NCBI GenBank assembly: GCA_900546445.1
Contig: URCV01000005.1
Span: 1 to 50,828, forward strand
Direction of reading: 5' to 3'
Length of the DNA stretch: 50,828 bases
Source: an uncultured Bacteroidales bacterium
GTDB taxonomy: Bacteria > Bacteroidota > Bacteroidia > Bacteroidales > UBA932
Shown here: in pieces, positions 32,790-41,527 of the stretch
How the letters are laid out: every line of letters begins with the position of its first letter
Numbering within the stretch: the stretch's first letter is position 1
Notes under the pieces: model-generated
The model's database searches: none
Told to the model about the DNA's origin: nothing
The model's input: only the letters and a program-made list of their open reading frames with translations
Position numbers and translations under genes: made by a program

Positions 32790-32987
32790 CGCCACATCTA
32801 TCGGGATTTTGCTACAGGTTCTAACGTGGGAAGGTTTACTTATAGCAGCGGTGCGAACAAGGTGTGTCCGACAGATGGCACGATTAAGACCCTTTACGTG
32901 CCTAAGGGATGCATGGGTGCCTACAAGAACGCTTGGAAGGTCCTTTTGGACGAAGGAAACTGGGAGGTAAAGGAAATCGCCAATTAG
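32790..32987 (+). pseudogene. C-terminal remnant of a BspA-like leucine-rich-repeat surface protein
   Basis: One frame reads TGSNVGRFTYSSGANKVCPT, then TIKTLYVPKGCMGAYKNAWK and VLLDEGNWEVKEIAN, ending in TAG (32985-32987). The pattern LYVPKGC..AY and W..F/V..I.E is that of the last repeat of BspA/LRR_5 proteins. No start codon or upstream repeats exist, because ygiQ ends just before it. I infer deletion or rearrangement left only the tail. Confidence 0.7.
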
Positions 32988-32999
32988 TGAAATAGATTC

Positions 33000-33030
33000 T
33001 TTGTTCATATCGTAGTTTTATGTAAATTTG
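33000..33030 (+). promoter_or_regulatory. Promoter of the DUF3857 gene pair
   Basis: TTTG (33000-33003), a 19-nt spacer, then TAAATTTG (33023-33030). The leader before ATG 33061 is about 26 nt. Confidence 0.8.
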
Positions 33031-33060
33031 TGAAAGTGAACCATATATTTACGTAACGAT

Positions 33061-35013
33061 ATGAACAGAAGACTGATTTTAACCACTTTCGCATTTTTAA
33101 TTCCTCTTTGTGCATTTGCGCAGAAGAGTGCGCCTAAATTCGGCAAGGTCTCAAAGGCCGAGGTCGAAATGTCCTCGTATGAAAAGGAACCTGAGGCTGA
33201 GGCGCTTTATATCTACGATAAGAAAGATGTATTTTATCTGAATGACTTTTCATTCAGTTACGATGTCTATGTTCGTATAAAGATATTCAGTAAGGAAGCG
33301 CTTGATCTGGGGAACGTCGAGATTCCTTATATGTCGTACGGTGATTCTTCCGAATCGATAAAGGGATTGGATGCAAATACCTATAATATGGTGGATGGGG
33401 CAGTCGTAAAGACCCCTATGTCAAAGAAGAATGTTTTTACCGATAAGGTCAGCGATCACTTGTCCGTAGTGAAGTTCTCCCTTCCTGAGGTCCGCGAAGG
33501 AAGCGTGATAGAATACAAGTATACCCTGAATACCAGGTACTTTTCTCGCTTGGGAAGATTTGACATCCAGCATGAATATCCGGTCCTGCACTCTCTTATA
33601 GACATAAACCTGCCTGAGTTCATAGGCTATATGATCAATTCCCATGGTCTTTTATCATTTGACATAAATCAGGAGTACAGTGACAACATCTTCCGTCTCG
33701 GACGCACTTCCTATGCCGTCAAGCGCATTTATACCCATAATGACGACGTACCTTCGATACGAGAGGAGCCTATGGTGTGGTGTCTGGATGATTTCAAGAT
33801 GGGATTTGAGCTGGAAGTTTCCAGCATAGTGCTCCCCGAGGCTCAAATATTCGAATCCTATGCTACCGACTGGGCCAGCGTTAACGAGAGTTTGCGTAAG
33901 TCGGAATTAGGAAGGCAGCAGAACGCCAGAAATCCTTTAGCCAATGAGGTAAGCGAGATCAAACAAAAGGATATCCCCGAAACCGATAAGATGCGCGAGG
34001 TGCTCACCTTAGTCAGAAATCGCATCAAATTCGACGGAAGGGTAGACCTTATGCCTAATCCTCCATCGAAAGTGGTAAAGGACGGAATAGGCAGTATGGC
34101 AGACATAAACAACGTCTTGGCATTGGCACTAAGGGATTGTGGATTCCGAACTGACATCATCCTTTTGAATCCGAGGACAAGGGGACGTCTCTCCTTCTTC
34201 CCGTCTCTTAATAATATAGATACTTTCATAGTCTGCGCTTACGATTCCGAAAACAATCCTTACTATATGGATGCCACTGATAGGGGTTCGGACCTTAATG
34301 TCTTAGACCCTAATCTATTAGTGGATAAAGCCCGTGTCTATAGGGAAGTGGGCCAGGGTGGATGGGTGGACTTGTCTCATCCTGCTAAGAATACCGACAG
34401 GTTGGTCCTTAATGCTGAATTCGACGGAGAAGGGAACATCGTGGGGCATTTGGGACGTATATTGACGAACCAGGAAGCCTATTCATTCAATAAGCAATAT
34501 AACAAGGCCGATTCCGAGGAAGATTTCATAGAGCGAGAATCGAAGGTATATAAGATGGAACTCGACAGTTGCACCTTTATAGGTCTGGGAACGACAAAGG
34601 TTATCGAGTCCGCGGAATTCGTAATGCCGGCCGAGAGTTATGGTGACCACATTTATATCGCTCCTATGCTCGTAGAGGTTATGGACGAGAATCCGTTTGC
34701 AGAACAGGGGCGCAAGCTTCCTGTGGAATATAGCATCATCTCCAACACGGCAGTCCAATTCAGTATGACCCTTCCGGAAGGATACGAGCTGGAGGAAGCA
34801 CCGCAGTCTTGCAGAATCTTCGCATGTGGAGGTGACGTGCAGTTCACCTTCCTGTCGGACTGTAAGTATGGAAAACTGATGACCCGTTTCTTACTTACGG
34901 TTAACAGAGTGATTTTCAGTGCGGAGGAATATGCCGATTTAAGCCAGCTCTATGCTAAGGCTTACGAGCTTTCTAACTCCAGAATAGTTCTAAAAAAAAG
35001 CGAGGATAAATGA
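33061..35013 (+). CDS. DUF3857/transglutaminase-like secreted protein, catalytic Cys absent
   Basis: The 650-residue product has a signal peptide (MNRRLILTTFAFLIPLCAFA) and an N-terminal DUF3857 beta domain. A transglutaminase-like fold around residues 310-400 contains GSMADINNVLALALRDCGF, where the catalytic Cys position is Ala, and IDTFIVCAY, where the His position is Thr. The later D in YYMDATD remains. It is therefore probably not an active transglutaminase, as seen in some relatives of this family. It overlaps the next gene by 4 nt (ATGA). Confidence 0.82.
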   Translation: MNRRLILTTFAFLIPLCAFAQKSAPKFGKVSKAEVEMSSYEKEPEAEALYIYDKKDVFYLNDFSFSYDVYVRIKIFSKEALDLGNVEIPYMSYGDSSESIKGLDANTYNMVDGAVVKTPMSKKNVFTDKVSDHLSVVKFSLPEVREGSVIEYKYTLNTRYFSRLGRFDIQHEYPVLHSLIDINLPEFIGYMINSHGLLSFDINQEYSDNIFRLGRTSYAVKRIYTHNDDVPSIREEPMVWCLDDFKMGFELEVSSIVLPEAQIFESYATDWASVNESLRKSELGRQQNARNPLANEVSEIKQKDIPETDKMREVLTLVRNRIKFDGRVDLMPNPPSKVVKDGIGSMADINNVLALALRDCGFRTDIILLNPRTRGRLSFFPSLNNIDTFIVCAYDSENNPYYMDATDRGSDLNVLDPNLLVDKARVYREVGQGGWVDLSHPAKNTDRLVLNAEFDGEGNIVGHLGRILTNQEAYSFNKQYNKADSEEDFIERESKVYKMELDSCTFIGLGTTKVIESAEFVMPAESYGDHIYIAPMLVEVMDENPFAEQGRKLPVEYSIISNTAVQFSMTLPEGYELEEAPQSCRIFACGGDVQFTFLSDCKYGKLMTRFLLTVNRVIFSAEEYADLSQLYAKAYELSNSRIVLKKSEDK

Positions 35014-36875
35014 AACGATTGATAGCACTTTTAGCGCTTTTAGTCTCCGTAGGCGTTTTCGCCCAGGACAAGAGTGCCGATGCCATAATTCTACGAAACG
35101 ACGCCAGCTTTACCGTAACAGGGAAAAACAAGGCAGTCTATAAGAACACCATAGAGGTTTTTCTTACTAAGAAGGCGAGCTATTGTGCCGATTTCTCTTG
35201 TGTGGTGAATAAGGGAAGTACGAAATTGGTGTCCTTCTCGGGAGAGGTTACCGACGCCACGGGAAAGACAACTAAGGTGAAAAAGAAGGACCTCGTGTAT
35301 ACCGAGTATTCCGAAGGTCTGTCCGACAGCTTCCAGACGTGGATGTATTCGCCTGACATTCTCCAATACCCGGCGAAGGTTACCTACACTTACGAAAAGC
35401 AGTATACCGATGCAGTTTTAGGATACGATTCTTTTCTTCCTTTGCCTTTCGGAGATGGAGTGGCCGTTAACGAAGCCAGCTATACCCTTACCGTTCCTTC
35501 CGAAGACTGTTTTAGGTACAAGCAGTTGAATATGCCGCAGGTAAGTCCTGAGCATACTTCCACTAAAGAAGGCGAGGTGTATGTGTGGAAGGTAAAGGAT
35601 TTGCCTCCTATGAAGGTAGAGAAGTATTCTCCTCCGCAGAATGAACGCGTTCCGAAGGTGATGTTTACGCCGAGCGAATTCTCTTATGAGGGGAATGCCG
35701 GTTCGGGGGAGAATTGGCAGTCTATAGGAAATTGGCTCTATTCCCTTATCGAGGGCAGGAACGTTCCTACTCCGGAAATGAGCGCGCTGGTAGAAAGGTT
35801 GACGGAAGGTGCCGAGGACGATATGGAGAAAATCAGGAGGCTCTACGCCTATCTCGGTCAGAATACTCGATATGTGAGCATACAGCTGGGTCTGGGCGGT
35901 CTTAGGCCTATCGCTCCGGAGTCCGTATTCAAGAATAAATTCGGGGATTGCAAGGCGCTGACCCTTTTCCTTCAGACACTTTTGAAGAGTTGCGGGATAG
36001 AGTCTTATTATACCGTGATTAATATGGGCGCCGACCGTATGATGCCGGATTTCCCTTCTCTGGCTACGGCGAACCACGTCATCCTCTCCATCCCTACGGC
36101 CAAGGATACGTTATGGGTGGAATGCACCAATCCGGATGTTCCTTTAGGTTACATACATAGCGAAATCGCAGGTAATCACGCGCTTATAGTGAAGAAGGAC
36201 GGATCTTATGTCACGACGCTCCCTAAATATCCTGACAGTGCCAACCGATGTGATATGAAGGCCGTGGTGGATTTGAGAGCCGACGGAAGCGCTTCCGCTA
36301 TGGTAAGCGAATGTGGCCGTATGGATTTCTGGGATTCTTACTATTCGCTTTCGAGGATGAACGAGGTGGATAAGACGAATAGCATATTGGCCTCCAACTC
36401 CCTTCCTAAGGCAGAACTGTCCGACATTAAGGTGGAGCTGAATTCGTCGGCCGAGCCTTTCGGGGAATTGTCTTATAGTGCCGCGGTTACCGGTTATGCC
36501 AGCGTTACCGGTTCGCGACTTTTCCTGACGGCCAATCCTTTCCAGTATTTCGGGGACGGAAGGACACCGGCCAAGCGATTTAATGACTTGTATTTCAGGG
36601 TGGGATATGATATGGTTCAATCGATAGAGATAAATGTCCCTGAAGGATATGTGGTAGAGGTTATCCCGAAGGGGGAAGACTTTGAAAACGAGTTCGGCGC
36701 TGTGCATTTCGAGTGCGCTCAGGAGCAGGATGGCGATAGTGTAAAGGTTAAGATTACATTACGCTACATAACGAAATCCGGGACTTTCTCGAAGGATATC
36801 TATAGTGACTATCGCGCTTTGAAAAAGAGTATTTATGAGGCGTGCTCGGCTAAGATAGTTCTCGTTAAAAAATAA
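35010..36875 (+). CDS. DUF3857/transglutaminase-like secreted protein with intact Cys and His
   Basis: The 621-residue product has a signal peptide (MKRLIALLALLVSVGVFA), DUF3857, then a transglutaminase domain with NKFGDCKALTLFLQTLLKSCG (catalytic Cys) and ATANHVILSI (His). The third acidic position is WVECTNPD. The C-terminal half is beta-rich. It is coupled to the paralogue upstream, which has lost Cys and His. The pair probably acts together in the envelope. Substrate unknown. Confidence 0.85.
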   Translation: MKRLIALLALLVSVGVFAQDKSADAIILRNDASFTVTGKNKAVYKNTIEVFLTKKASYCADFSCVVNKGSTKLVSFSGEVTDATGKTTKVKKKDLVYTEYSEGLSDSFQTWMYSPDILQYPAKVTYTYEKQYTDAVLGYDSFLPLPFGDGVAVNEASYTLTVPSEDCFRYKQLNMPQVSPEHTSTKEGEVYVWKVKDLPPMKVEKYSPPQNERVPKVMFTPSEFSYEGNAGSGENWQSIGNWLYSLIEGRNVPTPEMSALVERLTEGAEDDMEKIRRLYAYLGQNTRYVSIQLGLGGLRPIAPESVFKNKFGDCKALTLFLQTLLKSCGIESYYTVINMGADRMMPDFPSLATANHVILSIPTAKDTLWVECTNPDVPLGYIHSEIAGNHALIVKKDGSYVTTLPKYPDSANRCDMKAVVDLRADGSASAMVSECGRMDFWDSYYSLSRMNEVDKTNSILASNSLPKAELSDIKVELNSSAEPFGELSYSAAVTGYASVTGSRLFLTANPFQYFGDGRTPAKRFNDLYFRVGYDMVQSIEINVPEGYVVEVIPKGEDFENEFGAVHFECAQEQDGDSVKVKITLRYITKSGTFSKDIYSDYRALKKSIYEACSAKIVLVKK

Positions 36876-36904
36876 GGCCGGAACTTTATAGCCCCGGCCT
36901 TTAG
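36874..36904. terminator. Terminator between the DUF3857 pair and slyD
   Basis: The stem AAGGCCGG (36874-36881) pairs with CCGGCCTT (36894-36901), starting in the stop codon of the DUF3857 gene. The T-run is short, so activity on the plus strand is less certain, but position between convergent genes supports it. Confidence 0.65.
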
Positions 36905-36909
36905 AATCT

Positions 36910-37527
36910 TTATTCGCCGCATTTGCAGTCATCGCCGCAGTGACATTCGCCTTCGCCCTCGCATTGGCAGCTATCGCCGCAGTGACATTCGCCTTCGCCA
37001 TCGCATTTGCAGTCATCGCTGCAGTGGCCTTCGCCTTTATGGCAGTGGCATTTGTGAGCGAGCCCGTGCTGGAGCTCCTCTTCTGAGGCATCCCTTACGG
37101 AAACCACGCTTCCGGTGAAGTGGAGGGTCTTTCCGGCCATAGGGTGGTTGAAGTCCATAAGAACCGAGTCCGGTTTTACTTCCTTGACGGTTCCTTGAAC
37201 CACGCTGCCGTCGTCGCTAAGCATAGGGATGACGCGGCCCACTACCAAAAGATCTTCGCGAACATGTCCGTCCATCTCGAAAGCACTCTTAGGAAGCTCG
37301 AAGATGTAGTCTGAACTGTATACACCATAACCCTCCTCAGGGCTGAGCGTGAACTCGAAGCTTTCACCTACCTCTTTTCCGGCTACTTCTTCTTCGAAGC
37401 GAGGAAGAAGCATTCCTGTTCCGTGAATGTACTCCAATGGTTTTTCGGCAGTAGCCTTGTCTGCCAGGGCTCCTTCTACAGTCAATTCATAACTGAGAGC
37501 CACTACTTTTTTCTGATCTACTTTCAT
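36910..37527 (-). CDS. slyD: SlyD-like FKBP-type peptidyl-prolyl isomerase with Cys-rich tail
   Basis: The 205-residue protein has the SlyD architecture. The FKBP part starts MKVDQKKVVALSYELTVEG and includes EYIHGTGMLLPRFEEEVAGKEVGE, EGYGVY and FNHPMAGKTLHFT, the IF-domain insertion. The tail from residue about 158 contains 13 Cys and several His in two units of 14 residues (CDGEGECHCGDSCQ, CEGEGECHCGDDCK). The tail is encoded by a 42-bp DNA repeat and probably binds metal such as Ni or Zn. It is likely a chaperone and metal-handling protein. Confidence 0.93.
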   Translation of the reverse strand: MKVDQKKVVALSYELTVEGALADKATAEKPLEYIHGTGMLLPRFEEEVAGKEVGESFEFTLSPEEGYGVYSSDYIFELPKSAFEMDGHVREDLLVVGRVIPMLSDDGSVVQGTVKEVKPDSVLMDFNHPMAGKTLHFTGSVVSVRDASEEELQHGLAHKCHCHKGEGHCSDDCKCDGEGECHCGDSCQCEGEGECHCGDDCKCGE

Positions 37528-37541
37528 ATTATATCGATTGT

Positions 37542-38879
37542 TTATTCTCCGCTAAAATCCACATCGTCAAATGCCAGCGTAGGAATAAGCTTGCTCATGT
37601 CCTTACGCACGTCGTCTCCGGCATATTTGAGATGCGACCACAAATCTACGAAATTACCCGTAATCAGTATTTCGTTAACCGGACGGCTTATCTTTCCGTC
37701 CTTGAACTCGAATCCTTCCACTCCGTAAGAGAAATCGCCGGTCGCGCTGTTACAGTTTCCTCCGTTAAATCCCGTTACGAGTATTCCCTCGCCACACTTT
37801 TCGAGAATGGCCTTCTCGTCCAGTCCGGCCTCGCTCGCAAGCAGGTGAGGTCTCGTCGCGTCCTCTATCGTAGGGGCGAGTCCCATTTTATTCGCAATGT
37901 AAGTGTTTATAAAATACGTCTTAACCTTTCCGTTTTCTATTATGGGAAGCGTTTTTGTCGCCACGCCCTCGCTGTCGAAAAGCCTCGAGCCGCTCTCTCC
38001 CTTGCGGTGCGGTTCGTCGACGATGTTAAGCATAGGCGAGAAAACCTCTTTTCCCAGACTATCCATCAAGAAACTGTTATCCTGCTGCAGGGAATAGCCT
38101 CCCAGCGCGTTAAGCAGGGGAGTTACTAGCCTCGGCGCCATCTCTCGCCTTACGACCATAGTGCGCTTCCCGCTATGTGTAGAGCGAGAGCCTATCTGCT
38201 CCACGGCCTTTTCCAGAGCCGTCTGTCCTATATGGTCGAAGTCGAAATCCTTAATTTTCGGACTTGAGGTCCACCAATAGTTGCTATATTTGCTTCCGTA
38301 TTCGGCCTCGATGGTCACTTCCGAAGCGTACTCGAACGAAGTCTCTGCGTGCCTGCAGAACAGGCCGTTAGAGTCTATCGTGATGGAATCGAATTCGGAG
38401 TCGCTGTATTGGCCTTCCTCCGAGATGATCCTAAACCCTTCGCGCGGCCTTGCGAGGTCGAGGCAGTGGGCCAATGCCAATCCTTTCCTGCGCTCGCTGT
38501 CCATCTGCTCGTATTCGGGGTCGTACAAATCCATTTCCGTGCCGCTGAGTGCGTCCTTGCAGCACCTGTCGGGCGCCGGAAGAGCCCTGCAATCGTCCGT
38601 TTCCAGAACTCTCGTGATCTCGGCCGATGTGTGCACGAATCCTGCCAATTCCTTTTCGTCCAGTCTGTTAGTAGAGAATGACGCGAACTTTCCGTCTATG
38701 AAAAGAGACAGGCTAAGACTCCTGTCCAAGCAGTGCGTGACCTTGTCCAATTCGCCGTTCAGCGTGTCCAGAAGGTCGGATGTGCTCTTGTTAATCGTCA
38801 CCCTGCAGTGCGTAGCCCCTTCCTTCATAGAAAGCTCCATGCATCTTTCTGCCAATCCCAATTCCTCTTTGCTTATCAT
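37542..38879 (-). CDS. pmbA: PmbA/TldE-like subunit of the TldD/E metalloprotease
   Basis: The 445-residue protein has the modulator-of-gyrase fold shared with TldD but no HExxxH. Visible pieces are SLSLFIDGKFASFSTNRLDE, GDFSYGVEGFEFKDGKISRPVNEILITGNF and FVDLWSHLKYAGDD. PmbA/TldE normally forms a heterodimer with TldD that degrades peptides such as microcin precursors. The start overlaps the tldD stop by 4 nt, giving a coupled tldD-pmbA pair. Confidence 0.92.
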   Translation of the reverse strand: MISKEELGLAERCMELSMKEGATHCRVTINKSTSDLLDTLNGELDKVTHCLDRSLSLSLFIDGKFASFSTNRLDEKELAGFVHTSAEITRVLETDDCRALPAPDRCCKDALSGTEMDLYDPEYEQMDSERRKGLALAHCLDLARPREGFRIISEEGQYSDSEFDSITIDSNGLFCRHAETSFEYASEVTIEAEYGSKYSNYWWTSSPKIKDFDFDHIGQTALEKAVEQIGSRSTHSGKRTMVVRREMAPRLVTPLLNALGGYSLQQDNSFLMDSLGKEVFSPMLNIVDEPHRKGESGSRLFDSEGVATKTLPIIENGKVKTYFINTYIANKMGLAPTIEDATRPHLLASEAGLDEKAILEKCGEGILVTGFNGGNCNSATGDFSYGVEGFEFKDGKISRPVNEILITGNFVDLWSHLKYAGDDVRKDMSKLIPTLAFDDVDFSGE

Positions 38880-40294
38880 AATCCACCTCCTACTGTCAGG
38901 TTTTTAATCAATACCGACGGGATTCCGCAGCTAACAGGAGCGCTTTGGGCTTTTCCGCAAGTCCAGCGGCCCTCGTCAATTTTCAAGTCGCCCGCCACAG
39001 CCTCTATGTCCGAGAGTGCCTGTGGGCCGTTACCGATTATGTTTACGTCTTTTATAGGCATAGTGAGTCGTCCGTCCTCTATCAAGAATCCGCTCTTTAC
39101 ATAGAAAGTGAAGTCGCCTTCGCCTATCTTCACTTCGCCGTTCGCGAACTCGTCTACGAAGATGCCGTTACGGGCTCTGCGGATGAGGTCATCCAACGTC
39201 CCGTCCGAGCCGTTCTCCATATAGGTGGAGCGCATTCGGGGGATAGGATTGTACCTGAAGGACTCGCGACGGCCGTTTCCTGTGGGCGCCACATCGAAAT
39301 AGCGCGCGCTGATGCGGTCGTGAAGGTAGGAAGTGAGCACTCCGTCCGTTACCATATAGGTCTTTTGGCCCGGAACTCCTTCGTCGTCGAAGTTAAGGCT
39401 TCCTCTAAGGCCGGGAACGGTGGCGTCGTCTACTATGTTTATCCCTGCACGGCACACGCGGCTTCCTATCTTGTCGGAGAAGATGGATTGGCCCTTACGG
39501 TTGAAGTCGGCCTCGAAGGCGTGTCCCATAGCCTCGTGCAGCAAGATTCCGCTTGCACCGGCAGCCATTACCACGCTCATCTGTCCTCCTGCGGGGCGCT
39601 TGGCCTCGAACATCGCGTCTATCCCGGATGTCAGTCTTGTGGCCAATTCCCTTACCAATTCATCGCTGTAGAATTCCGCACCTTGGCGAAGGCTCTTCGA
39701 AACGCTCTTCGTCTGGATGGAGTCGCCCTGTTTGAATACCACCGTGGCGTTCAGTGAGCAGAGCGGGCGCAAATCTTCCGTTAGCTCGCCTAAGGAGTTG
39801 TACATCAAGATTTCGCTGATAGAATAGGAGAGTCCGGCCACTACCTTTATTACCCTGGTGTCTGCCGCCCTGATGGCGCTGTCGAGCTTTCGGAGCAGGG
39901 GCACGAAGCCGCTTGGAGGGGCCTCGCGTAAATCTTTCTTCATAGGGTAGAAGTCATTTATTCCCTTTATTTCCACTCCTTTATAGCCCGCATGGGTAGG
40001 GTCTCCGGCAGAGTTGCTTATGGCACTTGCTGCCTGGGCCGCCTTTAAAAGTGAAGTGTAATCCGTAGATTCCGAGTAGGCATAGCCTGTCTTTTCGCCG
40101 TTAAGAACGCGTATTCCGCATCCGTAGTCTCTATGATAGCCACCGCTTGTCACCTCGCTATCCTTTAGCATAAGGGACCAGATGGTGGTGTTTTCGAAAA
40201 ACAGGTCGCAATAATCTCCTCCATTACGTAGTGCTTCCTGGGTCAGATTCTCCAACTGATTCTTCCGGATAGCAAATGTTTCTAATGCAGGCAT
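38876..40294 (-). CDS. tldD: TldD metalloprotease subunit
   Basis: The 472-residue protein has the catalytic zinc motif LLHEAMGHAFEADFNRKGQ (HEAMGH) and the C-terminal FTFYVKSGFLIEDGRLTMPIKDVNIIGNGPQAL. It pairs with PmbA. The start at 40294 (MPALETFAIRKNQLENLTQEAL) lies 71 nt inside the upstream kinase gene. The next Met is about 40 residues later, past conserved residues, so the overlap looks real. Confidence 0.93.
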   Translation of the reverse strand: MPALETFAIRKNQLENLTQEALRNGGDYCDLFFENTTIWSLMLKDSEVTSGGYHRDYGCGIRVLNGEKTGYAYSESTDYTSLLKAAQAASAISNSAGDPTHAGYKGVEIKGINDFYPMKKDLREAPPSGFVPLLRKLDSAIRAADTRVIKVVAGLSYSISEILMYNSLGELTEDLRPLCSLNATVVFKQGDSIQTKSVSKSLRQGAEFYSDELVRELATRLTSGIDAMFEAKRPAGGQMSVVMAAGASGILLHEAMGHAFEADFNRKGQSIFSDKIGSRVCRAGINIVDDATVPGLRGSLNFDDEGVPGQKTYMVTDGVLTSYLHDRISARYFDVAPTGNGRRESFRYNPIPRMRSTYMENGSDGTLDDLIRRARNGIFVDEFANGEVKIGEGDFTFYVKSGFLIEDGRLTMPIKDVNIIGNGPQALSDIEAVAGDLKIDEGRWTCGKAQSAPVSCGIPSVLIKNLTVGGGL

Positions 40295-40835
40295 ATTTTT
40301 CTTCGTCTTTTATTTGAATGTTATTTTGGGTGCCCTCTGCCACGACGGCAAAAGGCGATTTGGAATTGTCGGCGAGAACCCATCTGTCCACTATGGGGGC
40401 GTAAATCTCGAAGAAGTACTTGACGCCCATAACGTAACGTCTGCGGATTACCTCTTCGGGGATGTTATGTCCGCCGCTTTCCACTCTTTTCTTTACTCTT
40501 TTTATGGCCAAATCGACAGAATTAAGCCAGAAATACAGGAGTGTGACCTCGTAGCCGAGCGACTTGGCCTCGTTAATGGTGTTCGTAAGCGAACGCGTCG
40601 CGAGAGTCGTTTCTATGATGAAGTCGGCTTTCCTCGAAAGCATATATTTGATTTTCATCAACATATAGCGACTCGCTATAACCGAGGCCGCTGAAGGATT
40701 GAACGGAGAAAGGCTCTTGGCGAACTCGTCCGAATTCACCAACTCGCTGCATCCGATAAGGTCCGGAAGCAGACTATATGAGGCTGTAGTCTTTCCTGAG
40801 CCGTTACAGCCCGAGAGTATGAACAATCTAGGCAT
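40224..40835 (-). CDS. Zeta-toxin-like P-loop kinase
   Basis: The 203-residue protein has a Walker A LSGCNGSGKTT, a substrate-binding NSDEFAKSLSPF, IIETTLATRSL and a LDLAIKRVKKRV-like arginine segment, with GGHNIPEEVIRRRY. This is the zeta-toxin/UNAG-kinase-like fold. No epsilon antitoxin gene is adjacent, so it may be a housekeeping kinase or predicted ABC ATPase-like protein rather than a toxin. The last 71 nt overlap the tldD start, and the C-terminal residues (NICYPEESVGESDPGSTT) look unconserved. Confidence 0.8.
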   Translation of the reverse strand: MPRLFILSGCNGSGKTTASYSLLPDLIGCSELVNSDEFAKSLSPFNPSAASVIASRYMLMKIKYMLSRKADFIIETTLATRSLTNTINEAKSLGYEVTLLYFWLNSVDLAIKRVKKRVESGGHNIPEEVIRRRYVMGVKYFFEIYAPIVDRWVLADNSKSPFAVVAEGTQNNIQIKDEEKYACIRNICYPEESVGESDPGSTT

Positions 40836-40837
40836 CC

Positions 40838-41527
40838 TTATTTATTAGTTACTCCATATCCGAACAGCGCGAAATCGCCGAGCAGAGGGTCGTCCGGCCA
40901 TATCTCCTTGAAGGCGTCTGTAATCTCCGTCGCCGTCCTAATGTCTTTCGCTTTTCTCGATGTAAGCCCCAAGGCCGATGCTTGCGTGTAAACGTGCACG
41001 TCGAGAGGCATCGTAAGTTCCGAAGGCTCTATTCCTTTCCAAAGTCCCAAGTCCACCTTTCCGTCGCGGCGAACCATCCATCTGCGCATCATATTGATTT
41101 TCTTATTCGCAGCGTGAGCATCTTCCTTCTGGCCGTAGACTCTGGTCCTTATCTCGTTTACGCCGAACTCTTCGATGGAAGCCCTCTCGGCGTAAATCTC
41201 GCGCAAGTTCTTGCAAATGCGGGCCGTTTCGCTCCATTTGATGGTCCTGTGCAGGCTCGTGTCGTCGTCGCGATAATCGCCGGACATCACATAGTCGTAC
41301 GGTTGCCAATCCATCTGCTCGAACAGCCTGGTGCAGTCCCTGACTATCATCTGTCTTCTTCCCCAGGCCAAGTGGGCCGCGAATATGGCAGCTATCTCTA
41401 TGTCCTGAAGTGCGGCACCGCGTCTTACGAATTCGCGCGGAAACTGAATGGGGTCTTCCGAAAAATAGGCGAGATCGTTATAGATACCCGCCCATTCGAT
41501 TAGTTGAGCCTTTACTTCTTCTCGCAT
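40838..41527 (-). CDS. TIGR02757 (DUF2400) family protein
   Basis: The protein (229 residues from the start chosen, MREEVKAQLIEWAGIYND) has a DPIQFPREFVRRGAALQDIEIAAIFAAHLAWGRRQMI segment. It ends with MPLDVHVYTQASALGLTSRKAKDIRTATEITDAFKEIWPDDPLLGDFALFGYG, matching this family's end. The family is uncharacterised with a DNA-glycosylase-like helical feel. The upstream ATG at 41566 adds residues that overlap pepD and are not conserved. It still overlaps pepD by 16 nt. Confidence 0.85.
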   Translation of the reverse strand: MREEVKAQLIEWAGIYNDLAYFSEDPIQFPREFVRRGAALQDIEIAAIFAAHLAWGRRQMIVRDCTRLFEQMDWQPYDYVMSGDYRDDDTSLHRTIKWSETARICKNLREIYAERASIEEFGVNEIRTRVYGQKEDAHAANKKINMMRRWMVRRDGKVDLGLWKGIEPSELTMPLDVHVYTQASALGLTSRKAKDIRTATEITDAFKEIWPDDPLLGDFALFGYGVTNK

